DNA of 64,000 nucleotides from Paracoccaceae bacterium (GTDB taxonomy: Bacteria > Pseudomonadota > Alphaproteobacteria > Rhodobacterales > Rhodobacteraceae), in NCBI GenBank assembly GCA_014872875.1, contig WKFI01000005.1, forward strand, positions 620,001 through 684,000. The letters run 5' to 3'. The position numbers were made by a program, and so were the translations under genes. Position 1 is the stretch's first letter. Every line of letters begins with the position of its first letter. The notes under the pieces were generated by a model, which saw only the letters and a program-made list of their open reading frames with translations, was not told the DNA's origin and ran no database searches. Positions 8,912 through 17,717 of the stretch are shown one piece after another.

Positions 8912-10537
8912 TCAGTTGGCTTGGCGTCGCAGGAATGCCGGAATTTCGATGCGCTCCTGATCCTGCCCAGATGCGGCACGCGGTTGTGCCGTTGCGTCAC
9001 TTTGCTGAACCGGAGGCTGCTGGCGCGCCGGGGTATCCCCCGCGCTGCCGGTCATCCGGTGGATCAGCGAATTCAGCCCAAAGCGACCGCCCCCGGCCTG
9101 CTGCTGGTCTTCCATCTCTTGATCATGCTGCTGGGCCGCACGCTGTTGCGGCGCGGCCGGGTTCGCCTTTTGAGCAGCCGCCTGAAGACGCACAATGGCT
9201 TCCGGCGAAGGTGTGCCAGGTGCCGGAGCGCGCGGAGCGACATATTGCTCCATCTCGTCCTCCATCGCATCCGGCTGCGGATTGAAAGCCGGAACCGCAG
9301 GCTGATAGGCGGGAGGCGGCAGGCCGTCATCATCCATCTGCACCGGCTCTTCGAAGATATCTTCAGCCTGCTCATGCGCGGCGACTTCCTCGACACCCAT
9401 GCCTTCAAACAGCGACGGCTCTTCGCTGTTCATTGCGGCAGGCTGTTCGGTCACCGCGACCGCTTCGTCCAGTTCCAGCGGTGCTGGCGCGGGCTTGTCT
9501 TCGACACTCACGGTCTTTTTCAGCGGCGCCGACATCGGGCGGCGCGGAACCGGGATGTCATGCTGTACGTCCGTCGCATCGATACCGGTGGCCACGACCG
9601 AAACGCGCATTCCGCCGTCCATGTTGGTGTCCAGAGTCGACCCGACGATGATGTTGGCCTCGGGATCCACCTCTTCACGAATGCGGTTGGCGGCTTCATC
9701 CAGTTCGAACAGGGTCAGATCGTGGCTGCCGGTGATGTTGATCAGAACACCTTTGGCGCCGCGCAGGCTGATTTCATCCAACAGCGGGTTGGCAATCGCC
9801 TTCTCCGCCGCCTGGATAGCGCGATCTTCACCTTCGCCTTCACCGGTGCCCATCATCGCCTTGCCCATCTCGTCCATTACGGCGCGCACGTCCGCAAAGT
9901 CGAGGTTGATCAAGCCCGGACGCACCATCAGATCGGTCACGCCTTTGACACCTTGGTACAGCACATCATCGGCCATGCTGAACGCTTCGGTGAAGGTGGT
10001 CTTTTCATTGGCCAGACGGAACAGGTTCTGGTTCGGAATGATGATCAGCGTGTCCACGACCTTCTGCAGCGCTTCCACACCGTCTTCGGCCTGGCGCATC
10101 CGCTTGGCGCCTTCGAACTGGAACGGCTTGGTGACGACGCCGACGGTCAGAACACCCAGCTCCCGCGCCGCCTGCGCGATAATCGGAGCCGCACCAGTTC
10201 CGGTGCCACCGCCCATCCCGGCTGTGATGAAGCACATATGTGCCCCCGCCAGATGATCGACGATCTGTTCAATGCTTTCTTCCGCAGCGGCCGAGCCAAC
10301 CGACGGGCGCGCTCCTGCCCCCAAGCCTTCGGTGACTTTTACACCCAACTGGATCCGGCTGTGCGAAGCGCTTTGCTGCAGCGCCTGCGCATCGGTATTG
10401 GCGACAACGAAATCAACCCCTTCGAGTTCTTTCGCGATCATGTTGTTGACCGCATTTCCACCGGCCCCGCCCACGCCGAATACGGTGATCTTGGGCCGCA
10501 AATCTTCCTGTCCGGGCATCGAAAGGTTCAGTGTCAT
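8912..10537 (-). CDS. ftsZ: Cell division protein FtsZ
   Basis: 541 aa from the Met at 10537 ([12 protein letters not shown]); an upstream TTG frame extension is not convincing. The N-terminal tubulin/FtsZ GTPase has the signature [10 protein letters not shown] at residues 109-118. The C-terminal linker is long and low in complexity (about residues 325-525, rich in Pro, Ala and Gln). The last residues, [12 protein letters not shown], are the conserved C-terminal peptide that binds FtsA and other anchors. The long linker is common in alphaproteobacteria. The gap to ftsA (10538-10978) is about 440 bp and contains two GANTC sites near ftsZ, so ftsZ probably has its own promoter. Confidence 0.98.
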   Translation of the reverse strand: MTLNLSMPGQEDLRPKITVFGVGGAGGNAVNNMIAKELEGVDFVVANTDAQALQQSASHSRIQLGVKVTEGLGAGARPSVGSAAAEESIEQIVDHLAGAHMCFITAGMGGGTGTGAAPIIAQAARELGVLTVGVVTKPFQFEGAKRMRQAEDGVEALQKVVDTLIIIPNQNLFRLANEKTTFTEAFSMADDVLYQGVKGVTDLMVRPGLINLDFADVRAVMDEMGKAMMGTGEGEGEDRAIQAAEKAIANPLLDEISLRGAKGVLINITGSHDLTLFELDEAANRIREEVDPEANIIVGSTLDTNMDGGMRVSVVATGIDATDVQHDIPVPRRPMSAPLKKTVSVEDKPAPAPLELDEAVAVTEQPAAMNSEEPSLFEGMGVEEVAAHEQAEDIFEEPVQMDDDGLPPPAYQPAVPAFNPQPDAMEDEMEQYVAPRAPAPGTPSPEAIVRLQAAAQKANPAAPQQRAAQQHDQEMEDQQQAGGGRFGLNSLIHRMTGSAGDTPARQQPPVQQSDATAQPRAASGQDQERIEIPAFLRRQAN

Positions 10538-10610
10538 GCTCTGTCCGCCTGTTTGTCCGCTTCTGTTGCAAACCTGTCTAAGCAGGTCTTTTTTCAATCC
10601 TATCCATCTT

Positions 10611-10633
10611 GACTCTACCCCGCAGCGGGAGTC
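10611..10633. promoter_or_regulatory. Paired GANTC (CcrM) sites upstream of ftsZ
   Basis: GACTC at 10611-10615 and GAGTC at 10629-10633 form an inverted pair about 75-95 bp upstream of the ftsZ start. GANTC is the target of the cell-cycle methylase CcrM in alphaproteobacteria, and in Caulobacter such sites near promoters couple ftsZ transcription to methylation and GcrA. The rest of 10538-10978 shows no gene that I can support. Confidence 0.4.
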
Positions 10634-10978
10634 GCGTCACCCAAAAAAGCGCATTTCCCTACGAAATATGGCGTTTTTCTGAACGCTACGCGCGGCATTT
10701 CGCCTATCCAGCAACATCTTGCGGAATTACAAGATCGCAGCACAAGACACGCCTTGTGAGCGGCCGCAGGCGACAGCTCAGGCGTGTTGCGCATTCCAAT
10801 CGTGATCGGGGTCCCTGCTCGACCCTCCTGCGATCCTGTTACGACCGCTTATCCACAGCCTAACATGCGGTGACGAGAGGCGAAACCGAAAATCAGCCCG
10901 ATTTTCGGTCAATTTTCTATGCAAGAAAATTGCCACCGCCCCTTGGCCAATTTCAGGCCAGAAACCAATAGCTGCCGG

Positions 10979-12316
10979 TCACCAGTTGTCTTTGAACCAC
11001 CGCATCGCGCGTCGGATCGACCGTGCCGGGTACTTGTCCACCGGCACTTCGAAATCCCACCATTCATCCTGCGGGTGTGCCGCAAACAGGCTCATCCCCA
11101 CAGCGCTGGCAAAGGCGGGGCCGGTGACCGATTGCGGCAAACCATGCACGCGCAAGGGCCGCCCCAGACGCACTTGATGCCCCAGAATGCGCGAGGCCAG
11201 ACCATCCAGCCCCATGATCTGCGACGACCCGCCGGTCAGAACGATCTGCTGACTGGGCAGATGATCAAACCCGGCTGCATCCAGCCGCGCCCGCACCTCT
11301 TCCAGGATTTCCTCGACCCGCGGGCGCATGATGCCGATAAGTTCTGCCCTGCTGACGGTCCGGCGATCATGTTCCCAATCGCCGGTCTCACCGCCCACAT
11401 CGATCATGTCCCGATCATCAGCCCCGGTGGCATGTACCCCACCGCAGAAGGTCTTGATCCGCTCGGCATTGGCCATCGGCACACCCAGCCCCATCGAAAT
11501 GTCGCCGGTGATGTGATCGCCGCCCATGCGCACGCTGTCGGCATAGATCATGTGTTTCTTCATGAAGATCGACACGCTGGTCGATCCGCCGCCCATGTCG
11601 ATACAGGCCGCGCCCAGCTCCTGTTCATCCTCCACGAGCGCCGAGATCCCGGCCGCATAGGCCGAGGACGCAATGCCTGCCAACTCCAGATCACACCGCT
11701 TGATGCAATGCGCCAGGTTCTGCACGGTCGAGGCATCGACCGTCAGCATATGCATATCCACCGCCAGGTTCTGTCCCAGTTGCCCACGCGGATCCGCCAG
11801 CCCCGACCGGTTGTCGAGCGCGAAGTTCACCGGCTGCGCATGCAGCACCTCGCGCCCTTCGCCATAGTTCGGCACATCACAGGCCGCCAGCACCCGGGCC
11901 ACTTCGGCCTCGGTTACGACCTGACCCTCCAGGTCGACCTGCGCATCCAAGCCGTAGGACCGCGGGTTTGCCCCCGAGAAACAGGCGATCACGTGATCGA
12001 CCCGGACCTCAGCCATTTTCTGCGCTGCCTGCAACGCGGTGCGGATCGCCCGTTCGGTTTCCTGCATGGCGTTGATTTCGCCAAACTGGACCCCGCGGGA
12101 CCGCGTCGTCGCAGCCCCCACGACCCGAAACCCCGATTGTCCGGCCAGTGACCCGATCGAATTGTCTTCGCTCAGCCGCCCTGTGCCGTCAAAGCGCAGC
12201 ACAAGACAGGCGATCTTGGAGCTTCCCACATCCAAAATCGCCACCACACCCCGTTGCAGCGCCTGCCTGCGCATTTGCCGCATCGCTCTCTGAGACTGAT
12301 AGAGGTCCGTCATCAT
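10979..12316 (-). CDS. ftsA: Cell division protein FtsA
   Basis: 445 aa from the ATG at 12316, which overlaps the ftsQ stop (TGATG). Actin-like fold: phosphate-1 motif AILDVGSSKIACLV near the N-terminus, an internal 1C domain, and IDMGGGSTSVSIF as phosphate 2. The C-terminal amphipathic helix, IRRAMRWFKDNW, is the membrane-targeting sequence that tethers FtsZ. A farther upstream start would run into ftsQ and is rejected. Translational coupling with ftsQ is likely. Confidence 0.97.
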   Translation of the reverse strand: MMTDLYQSQRAMRQMRRQALQRGVVAILDVGSSKIACLVLRFDGTGRLSEDNSIGSLAGQSGFRVVGAATTRSRGVQFGEINAMQETERAIRTALQAAQKMAEVRVDHVIACFSGANPRSYGLDAQVDLEGQVVTEAEVARVLAACDVPNYGEGREVLHAQPVNFALDNRSGLADPRGQLGQNLAVDMHMLTVDASTVQNLAHCIKRCDLELAGIASSAYAAGISALVEDEQELGAACIDMGGGSTSVSIFMKKHMIYADSVRMGGDHITGDISMGLGVPMANAERIKTFCGGVHATGADDRDMIDVGGETGDWEHDRRTVSRAELIGIMRPRVEEILEEVRARLDAAGFDHLPSQQIVLTGGSSQIMGLDGLASRILGHQVRLGRPLRVHGLPQSVTGPAFASAVGMSLFAAHPQDEWWDFEVPVDKYPARSIRRAMRWFKDNW

Positions 12317-13215
12317 CACTGCCCGCTTCCATTCACCTGTCTGATCCGCCACCATTCCTGCATCGCGTTTTCGCTCATTCGAATGGTGGGGCGCGCCGTC
12401 AGGCGCATATCAACCGTCACGACATCCCGTTCCAGAAGGTCCTGCACCTCGTTTACCGCCAGAACCCGTTCCAGCGCCTGCACCGCCTCTTCCGGCGGCA
12501 GCTGTATTCTCTGACCGCGATCCAGCACCAGATCCCAGCGCCGTTCGCCGACGCGTACCAGCCCGCGCACGCGGCCCGTCATCGGTTTCGCTGTCGCCAG
12601 CAGTTGCAGCGCCTCGGGCACGGCCTGCCCCGCACCCCTTCCAGCGATCACTGGCAGATCCGGACGGTCCTGCCGCCGATCCAGTGCATCGACGCGCACG
12701 CCGCTGGCGTCCAGCATTTCCAGCCCGTCCCGGTTGCGCCAGATCACCGCCGGTATGCGTTCGACCACATCCACCTGCAGTATGCCGCCCGGACGGATCC
12801 GCACGGAGGCTGATTTCACCGGGTCCAGTTCGACAATGGTCAGACGGATCTGCTCGACATCCAGATCAAACGAGCTGACCGGAAAATCCAGCGGCACAAC
12901 CTCGCGGATGTCTTCGCCCAGGTTCGACCCGGCGCCGTCGATGGCCATCATGTTGACCATGAACTCGGGGCGTTCCTGAATGCTGGCCCGAATATCTGCC
13001 ACAAACAGGTTCAGCGCGTCGCGGCGCTTCTCATTGGCCAGAAACGCGCTGGTGGCCGCCAAAGTCAGGCAAAACGGCACCCCGATCCTCAGCCCAAGCC
13101 GAATCCCCGGCGTCAACATCCAGCGCTGCATCCGATAAGTCAGCCGCGACGGGGCTGGATCGGCCTTGGCGGCTGGTGCTGGGGTCTTGCGCAGCCGTCC
13201 GATCAACGATCGCAT
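12316..13215 (-). CDS. ftsQ: Cell division protein FtsQ
   Basis: 299 aa bitopic inner-membrane divisome protein. A cytoplasmic N-terminal tail rich in Pro, Ala and Arg is followed by one membrane segment (GLRIGVPFCLTLAATSAFLA, about residues 42-61), then a POTRA domain (FPVSSFDLDVEQIRLTIVELDPVKSASV) and the FtsQ domain (RIPAVIWRNRDGLEMLDASG). It overlaps ddl by 13 bp and ftsA by one base, so the three are probably co-translated. Confidence 0.95.
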   Translation of the reverse strand: MRSLIGRLRKTPAPAAKADPAPSRLTYRMQRWMLTPGIRLGLRIGVPFCLTLAATSAFLANEKRRDALNLFVADIRASIQERPEFMVNMMAIDGAGSNLGEDIREVVPLDFPVSSFDLDVEQIRLTIVELDPVKSASVRIRPGGILQVDVVERIPAVIWRNRDGLEMLDASGVRVDALDRRQDRPDLPVIAGRGAGQAVPEALQLLATAKPMTGRVRGLVRVGERRWDLVLDRGQRIQLPPEEAVQALERVLAVNEVQDLLERDVVTVDMRLTARPTIRMSENAMQEWWRIRQVNGSGQ

Positions 13216-14123
13216 GAGGCATCCTCCACCAACCAGGCACAGAGCTGCCCGAATGTCATCCCGGCCTCCCCGGCCTGTTCCGGCACCAGCGAAGTCGGCG
13301 TCATGCCAGGTTGAGTATTGGTTTCCAGAAGAATGAGCCCTTTGGCGCCCTGCGTCTCATCCCAGCGGAAATCCGTCCGGCTGGCGCCCCGGCAGCCCAG
13401 CACCTGATGGGCCCGCAGCGCATACTCCATGCTCAGGTCAAAGATTTCCTGCGGGATATCCGCGGGTACCTTGTGCGAGGATCCTCCGGGCGCATACTTC
13501 GCCTCGTAGTCATACCAGCCATCGGTGAAAATCTCGGTAACGCTGATGGGGCGATCCCCGATCACGGTGACCGTCAATTCACGCCCCGGCACATATTGCT
13601 CGACCATCACTTCGGCCGGCATTTCCTTGTTCAGGACCGGCGGGCCATTGGCGCTTTCGTGGACTATGTAGATCCCGACCGATGACCCTTCATTGTTGGG
13701 CTTTACCACATAGGGCGGCACCATCACGTGGTCGGCCTCGACCACTTCGCGCTTTTCGATGACGCTTTGTGCGATTGGCAAGCCCGCGTTCTGATAGGCC
13801 CGCTTCGAGCGCTGCTTGTCCATTGCAAGGGCCGAGGCCAGCACGCCGGAATGCGTATACGGGATGCGCATCCACTCCAGCATGCCCTGCACACAGCCAT
13901 CTTCGCCCCATCGTCCATGGAGCGCATTGAACACCACATCCGGTTTGATCTCGGCCAGACGTGCGCACAGATCCGGACCCGCATCCAGCTCTGTCACCTC
14001 ATAGCCTTCACCCCTCAGCGCGGCGGCGCATTCACGCCCACTGGACAGCGACACTTCGCGTTCTGCCGAAGGTCCGCCCATCAACACCGTCACTTTGGGA
14101 AGCGTCCTGCTCGACTGCCCCAC
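13203..14123 (-). CDS. ddl: D-alanine--D-alanine ligase
   Basis: 306 aa ATP-grasp enzyme that makes D-Ala-D-Ala for the peptidoglycan stem peptide. Conserved segments: VLMGGPSAEREVSLSSG at the N-terminus, the ATP-grasp region PYVVKPNNEGSSVGIYIV, and the metal-binding end LLETNTQPGMTPTSLVPEQA. The start is a GTG at 14123, a few residues before the conserved core; no strong ribosome-binding site is seen. Its 3' end overlaps ftsQ. Confidence 0.96.
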   Translation of the reverse strand: MGQSSRTLPKVTVLMGGPSAEREVSLSSGRECAAALRGEGYEVTELDAGPDLCARLAEIKPDVVFNALHGRWGEDGCVQGMLEWMRIPYTHSGVLASALAMDKQRSKRAYQNAGLPIAQSVIEKREVVEADHVMVPPYVVKPNNEGSSVGIYIVHESANGPPVLNKEMPAEVMVEQYVPGRELTVTVIGDRPISVTEIFTDGWYDYEAKYAPGGSSHKVPADIPQEIFDLSMEYALRAHQVLGCRGASRTDFRWDETQGAKGLILLETNTQPGMTPTSLVPEQAGEAGMTFGQLCAWLVEDASCDR

Positions 14124-14165
14124 AATACGTGCCTCGATATGTTCAGGGCTTTACCGCCCTTTGTT

Positions 14166-14215
14166 TTCTGTGACCCTTCCGGGTTTTGTATTCTGTTACC
14201 CTTGCGGGTTTTTGT
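14166..14215. repeat. Imperfect 25-bp tandem duplication with mini-hairpins
   Basis: Two adjacent 25-bp units in the murB-ddl gap share TTCTGT-ACCCTT-CGGGTTTT. Each carries a small ACCC-N4-GGGT hairpin followed by T's on the plus strand. This looks like a weak terminator pointing against the resident genes, or a slippage product. The rest of 14124-14350 shows nothing further that I can support. Confidence 0.5.
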
Positions 14216-14350
14216 GCTTCAGGCTGAAGTGCGCCTGTCATGGGTCCAAAATCCGACCCAAATCATTAAGAAAGGTTTAACACCGCCCGTCTGTGTTTTG
14301 CCTTCGGGACTCCAGCTGCCTTCTTTCGAAATCAGCCAAAATTGAAGGGG

Positions 14351-15277
14351 TTATTCGGACAGCGGTTCACCAACCCGCATGATTTCCCATACTAGCGTTA
14401 TGCCGCTTTGATCGTAAACCTTTTTTCGCACCTCTTCTCCCAGGCTTTCCAGCTCTGCGGCAGTTGCGCCACCGGTGTTGATCATGAAATTCGAATGTTT
14501 CGGACTCATCTGCGCTCCACCCACCATGGCACCCCGCATTCCCGCATTGTCTATCACCTTCCAAGCTTTCAGATCATGCACGTCATCGGCCTTCCCGGTG
14601 GACGAAAAACCGGCGGGATTGCGAAAGGTCGAACCGGCGGTCCGGTCTTTGGTGGGCTGGGTTTCGTCACGCTTCTTCAGCTGTGCGTCCATTCGTGTGT
14701 GCAAGGCGTCAGCGTCACCCCTTGGGCCGTTCAACCGGGCTGAAACCAGAACTGCGCCGTCCGGGAAATCGGTTTGCCTGTACTGGAAGCGCAGTTCGTC
14801 GGCCCCGATCTCGCGGATCTCGCCATCACGGGTGACAATGGTCGCGCTTTCGAACACATCCGCCATATATGTACCATAGCAGCCTGCATTCATGCGCACC
14901 GCGCCACCGATCGAACCGGGAATGGTCCGCAGAAAGGTCAAATCAATCCCAGCATCTGCGGCCTTGCGCGCCACATGTGCATCCAGCGCCGCCGCGCCCG
15001 CAATCACGGTGTCACCATCGATCTCGATGCCGTTAAAACCGCGCCCCAGACGGATCACCACGGCCCGCAATCCACCGTCGCGCACGATCAGGTTCGATCC
15101 GACCCCCATCGGGAAAACTGCAACGTCGCGGGGCAGGTGTTTCAGGAAATACGCCAGATCCTCCAGATCCGCAGGCTGAAACAGGTAATCTGCAGGCCCG
15201 CCCACACGCAGCCAGGTCAGGTCCGCCAGAACCCGGTTTGGTGTCAGCTTGCCGCGCAGACCGTCCATGTCGATCAT
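14351..15277 (-). CDS. murB: UDP-N-acetylenolpyruvoylglucosamine reductase MurB
   Basis: 308 aa from the ATG at 15277, which has a GAAGGG ribosome-binding sequence; a GTG at 15286 is an alternative. MurB reduces UDP-GlcNAc-enolpyruvate to UDP-MurNAc with NADPH and FAD. FAD-binding segments [15 protein letters not shown] and [16 protein letters not shown] are clear, as are [17 protein letters not shown], the catalytic-region [10 protein letters not shown] and the closing [19 protein letters not shown]. It lies in the usual place between murC and ddl. Confidence 0.97.
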   Translation of the reverse strand: MIDMDGLRGKLTPNRVLADLTWLRVGGPADYLFQPADLEDLAYFLKHLPRDVAVFPMGVGSNLIVRDGGLRAVVIRLGRGFNGIEIDGDTVIAGAAALDAHVARKAADAGIDLTFLRTIPGSIGGAVRMNAGCYGTYMADVFESATIVTRDGEIREIGADELRFQYRQTDFPDGAVLVSARLNGPRGDADALHTRMDAQLKKRDETQPTKDRTAGSTFRNPAGFSSTGKADDVHDLKAWKVIDNAGMRGAMVGGAQMSPKHSNFMINTGGATAAELESLGEEVRKKVYDQSGITLVWEIMRVGEPLSE

Positions 15278-15386
15278 CAGACCCACCCTTCATTTTGCAA
15301 CGCGACGCATGTAGCGCGGAACAACATCGGGGTACAGTGGCGGAAGCTCCAGAGATGTTCGAAACCGGCAACTCGCCGGCATTGCG

Positions 15387-15659
15387 TTACCTTTGACGCC
15401 ACCATCCAACGCAGATGCCCAACACCAGCCCCAGCACAACCGGCCCAAAACCCAGAACGGCCAATGCCGTGACCGCGATGGCGGCCCAAGGATCTTCCAT
15501 GCCCCTCGCGTTCAACACGAACAGTCCCAACAGGATCAGCGCAATCCCGCTGCCGATCAGGCCTACTTTCTTCCGTCCGCTGATACCCAGCCAGTATCCA
15601 AATGCAGCGAACACTACGGCGATGATCGAGGGGAGGATGAACAGACCTAAATCGCTCAT
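15387..15659 (-). CDS. Small membrane protein, unknown
   Basis: 90 aa from the ATG at 15659, which overlaps the upstream gene's stop (ATGA). Three probable membrane segments: GLFILPSIIAVVFAAFGYWL, VGLIGSGIALILLGLFVL and a C-terminal one ending in GICVGWWRQR. The C-terminus closely resembles that of the neighbouring 86-aa protein (GAFVGWWRRG), so the two look like diverged tandem duplicates. I do not recognise the family. The overlap and position between DUF2484 genes and murB suggest co-expression with cell-wall genes. Confidence 0.7.
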   Translation of the reverse strand: MSDLGLFILPSIIAVVFAAFGYWLGISGRKKVGLIGSGIALILLGLFVLNARGMEDPWAAIAVTALAVLGFGPVVLGLVLGICVGWWRQR

Positions 15660-15916
15660 CCGCGGCGCCACCATCCAACAAACGCCCCGATCACCAGACC
15701 GAAGCCCACCGGCAACAGCACGGCAATCGCGATCATGCCAGGCCCCATCCCCTCCCAACCAAGGAGCTGGGAGTGAAAAACCAGAATGTAGGATGCCAGA
15801 ACGCATGCCGAAGCCCCCAGCAGCACGCTCCGCCCCCGACCTGTATTCCCGAACGCAAATCCTGCAGCACCAGCTGCTGTAAGCGCAATCAAGGGAATGA
15901 ATAGCTCGGGATCCAT
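15656..15916 (-). CDS. Small membrane protein, unknown
   Basis: 86 aa. Membrane segments at about residues 5-22, 30-48 and 58-80, ending in VGFGLVIGAFVGWWRRG. The glycine-rich last helix and WWRRG tail match the neighbour at 15387-15659. It overlaps that gene by four bases and follows the DUF2484 gene after 6 bp, so it belongs to the same transcript. No enzymatic motif is visible and the function is unknown. Confidence 0.7.
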   Translation of the reverse strand: MDPELFIPLIALTAAGAAGFAFGNTGRGRSVLLGASACVLASYILVFHSQLLGWEGMGPGMIAIAVLLPVGFGLVIGAFVGWWRRG

Positions 15917-15922
15917 ATCAGC

Positions 15923-16174
15923 TTAGCCTTGGCGACGCAGCCCCCGCAGCCAGCGGGACAGATAGATGACGGGCCAGCGCAATACGCTCATCCCCGCCAA
16001 CAATACAACAATCCCGACCCAAGGACCGTTCTCATAGGTAACATAGCCCAATATCGGAATACCCACCGCAATCAGCGCATAGGCCCGGGTCCAGTGATTG
16101 TCCCGGCTGGGCGTCATCGCCAGAACATTTGCAGCCACTGCCCACAGGCAGGCCAGGATAAGAGAAAAGCTCAT
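15923..16174 (-). CDS. DUF2484-family membrane protein (copy 2)
   Basis: 83 aa from the ATG at 16174, which overlaps the preceding stop as ATGA. It reads MSFSLILACLWAVAANVLAM then three hydrophobic stretches and a basic tail (WLRGLRRQG). The pattern MSxSLxxAxLWxxAAxxxAMxP matches DUF2484 proteins, which I recall as a conserved Rhodobacteraceae family next to murC and murB. Function unknown; location and coupling suggest a cell-envelope role. The longer upstream frame extension is not coding in character. Confidence 0.75.
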   Translation of the reverse strand: MSFSLILACLWAVAANVLAMTPSRDNHWTRAYALIAVGIPILGYVTYENGPWVGIVVLLAGMSVLRWPVIYLSRWLRGLRRQG

Positions 16175-16455
16175 CTCGGTTCCTCTTCCGATTCCCCCCC
16201 AGGAACTGGCTCCCTTTCTACACCACCACGCCATTTTCGCCAGAAATAGCGTAGCGGGTGACGAAACATCGAAACAAACCCCGCCAGTGCGGCGCAGCCC
16301 ACGACCCACCCCTGATCGATCCAAAGCCAGCCAATCAACACCGGCGCCAACAGAAGCAGCGCCAGTCCGGGTCCGTATTGCCGCCGCATCGGCAGCATTG
16401 CCACCGCGGTCGCAGCCAGAACCCACAGCGCAGCCACAACAATGGAAAGGCTCAT
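16171..16455 (-). CDS. DUF2484-family membrane protein (copy 1)
   Basis: 94 aa from the ATG at 16455, overlapping the APC permease stop as ATGA. MSLSIVVAALWVLAATAVAMLP at the N-terminus is alignable with the next gene's N-terminus, so the two are tandem paralogues. Three membrane segments, then a hydrophilic acidic tail ending GGESEEEPR. Function unknown. Confidence 0.75.
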   Translation of the reverse strand: MSLSIVVAALWVLAATAVAMLPMRRQYGPGLALLLLAPVLIGWLWIDQGWVVGCAALAGFVSMFRHPLRYFWRKWRGGVEREPVPGGESEEEPR

Positions 16456-17645
16456 CCCAAACCTCCAAGCGAAACAGACAATGCCGCAAGCGCCAGCACC
16501 AGCCCTGAAACTGGCACCCACATCGGCACGCGGAACGTGGCCTCCGGTGCGCGGCGCTTGACCAGGATCAAGGCCAGGTTCACCAGCACGAAGACCGACA
16601 AAAGGATCGACGAGGTCAGCTCGGCCAACTGCGCCACAGGTACAAACAGCGCGCACAGGATGACGGCGGCCCCGATCAGCATCGTGGCCAGAAGCGGCGT
16701 GCCAAATCGCGGATGCGCATGATGAAACACGCCCAAGGCCTGATTTCGTTTACCCAGCCCGAAAAGCACCCGGCTGGCCATGACAATCTGCGCGAGCACA
16801 CCGTTCAGGGCCGCAAACACCGCGATCGCCGACAGGAACTGCGCTCCGCCGCCACGTGCGGTCTCCCAGACCAGCGCCAATGGACTGGTCGATACCTTCA
16901 GCGCTTCCAACGGCACTGCCCGCACCGCCGCCCAGCTGACCAACGCGTAGAGGGCCGAGGTGATGACCAGCGACCAGAGGATCGCCTTGGGCAAGCTCCG
17001 CTCAGGGTCCGAGGTCTCCTCGGCCATATTCACTATGTCTTCGAACCCGATGAAGGCAAAAAAGGCCAGAACCGCACCCAGCCCGATGCCACTCCAGATC
17101 ATCGGCTCAGGCGTGATCCAATCTGGCGAAGCCGGTGCGGACGCACCTGCCCACACGACAAGGGCCAGACCGACCAGCTCGATGGCCGTAAAAACGGCGG
17201 CAAGGGCAAGGCTCTCCAAAACGCCGAAAATTGCCACTGCGGTCAGGAACAGTCCCAATCCAACGATAGCCAGCTGCTGGTCCACCTCGATGGCATGGGT
17301 CAGATACCCCACGCCGCCTCGCAAAACCGCACCTGCCGACACCGTGCCCGCCGCAACAATCGCCAAGCCCACAAGAACCGCCAGCAACTGACTGTTCATC
17401 CCCTCGCCCACATAGGCCGCTTCGCCTGCGGCCTCGGGCAAACGGGTGGAAAACTCGGAATAGCTCAACGCCGTGGGCGCCGCGATCAACCCTGCCAGAA
17501 TAAATGACACTGGCGCCCAGATCCCGGCGTCCGAAGCAACGGCCCCGACCAGCACATAGATCCCCGCACCCACCATGACGCCGACCCCATAAGCGGTCAG
17601 CAGGCCCGGTCCGATCCTGCGATTGAGCGTGTCACCCATTGTCAC
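16452..17645 (-). CDS. APC-superfamily amino-acid permease
   Basis: 397 aa, about 11-12 membrane helices. The N-terminal signature RRIGPGLLTAYGVGVMVGAGIYVLVG and the segment FFAFIGFEDIVNMAEETSDPERSLPKAI (helix 6 and loop 6-7) identify the APC family of amino-acid/polyamine permeases. Substrate cannot be assigned. It is inserted on the coding strand between murC and the DUF2484 genes, overlaps the next gene as ATGA, and so appears to be part of the cell-wall transcript. MurC lies 72 bp upstream. The second Met (MGDTLNRR) is an alternative start. Confidence 0.88.
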   Translation of the reverse strand: MTMGDTLNRRIGPGLLTAYGVGVMVGAGIYVLVGAVASDAGIWAPVSFILAGLIAAPTALSYSEFSTRLPEAAGEAAYVGEGMNSQLLAVLVGLAIVAAGTVSAGAVLRGGVGYLTHAIEVDQQLAIVGLGLFLTAVAIFGVLESLALAAVFTAIELVGLALVVWAGASAPASPDWITPEPMIWSGIGLGAVLAFFAFIGFEDIVNMAEETSDPERSLPKAILWSLVITSALYALVSWAAVRAVPLEALKVSTSPLALVWETARGGGAQFLSAIAVFAALNGVLAQIVMASRVLFGLGKRNQALGVFHHAHPRFGTPLLATMLIGAAVILCALFVPVAQLAELTSSILLSVFVLVNLALILVKRRAPEATFRVPMWVPVSGLVLALAALSVSLGGLG

Positions 17646-17717
17646 AGCTCCTTCCTCTATCAGGACCCGGTTGCAACTGAAGAAACCGGCCCGGGGTTTT
17701 CAATCCGGCGCCCGCTG

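Noticed and set aside
8888-10612. A 574-codon open frame antisense to ftsZ
   Set aside because: Arg/His-rich shadow of the well-conserved ftsZ frame; it even reads through the terminator.
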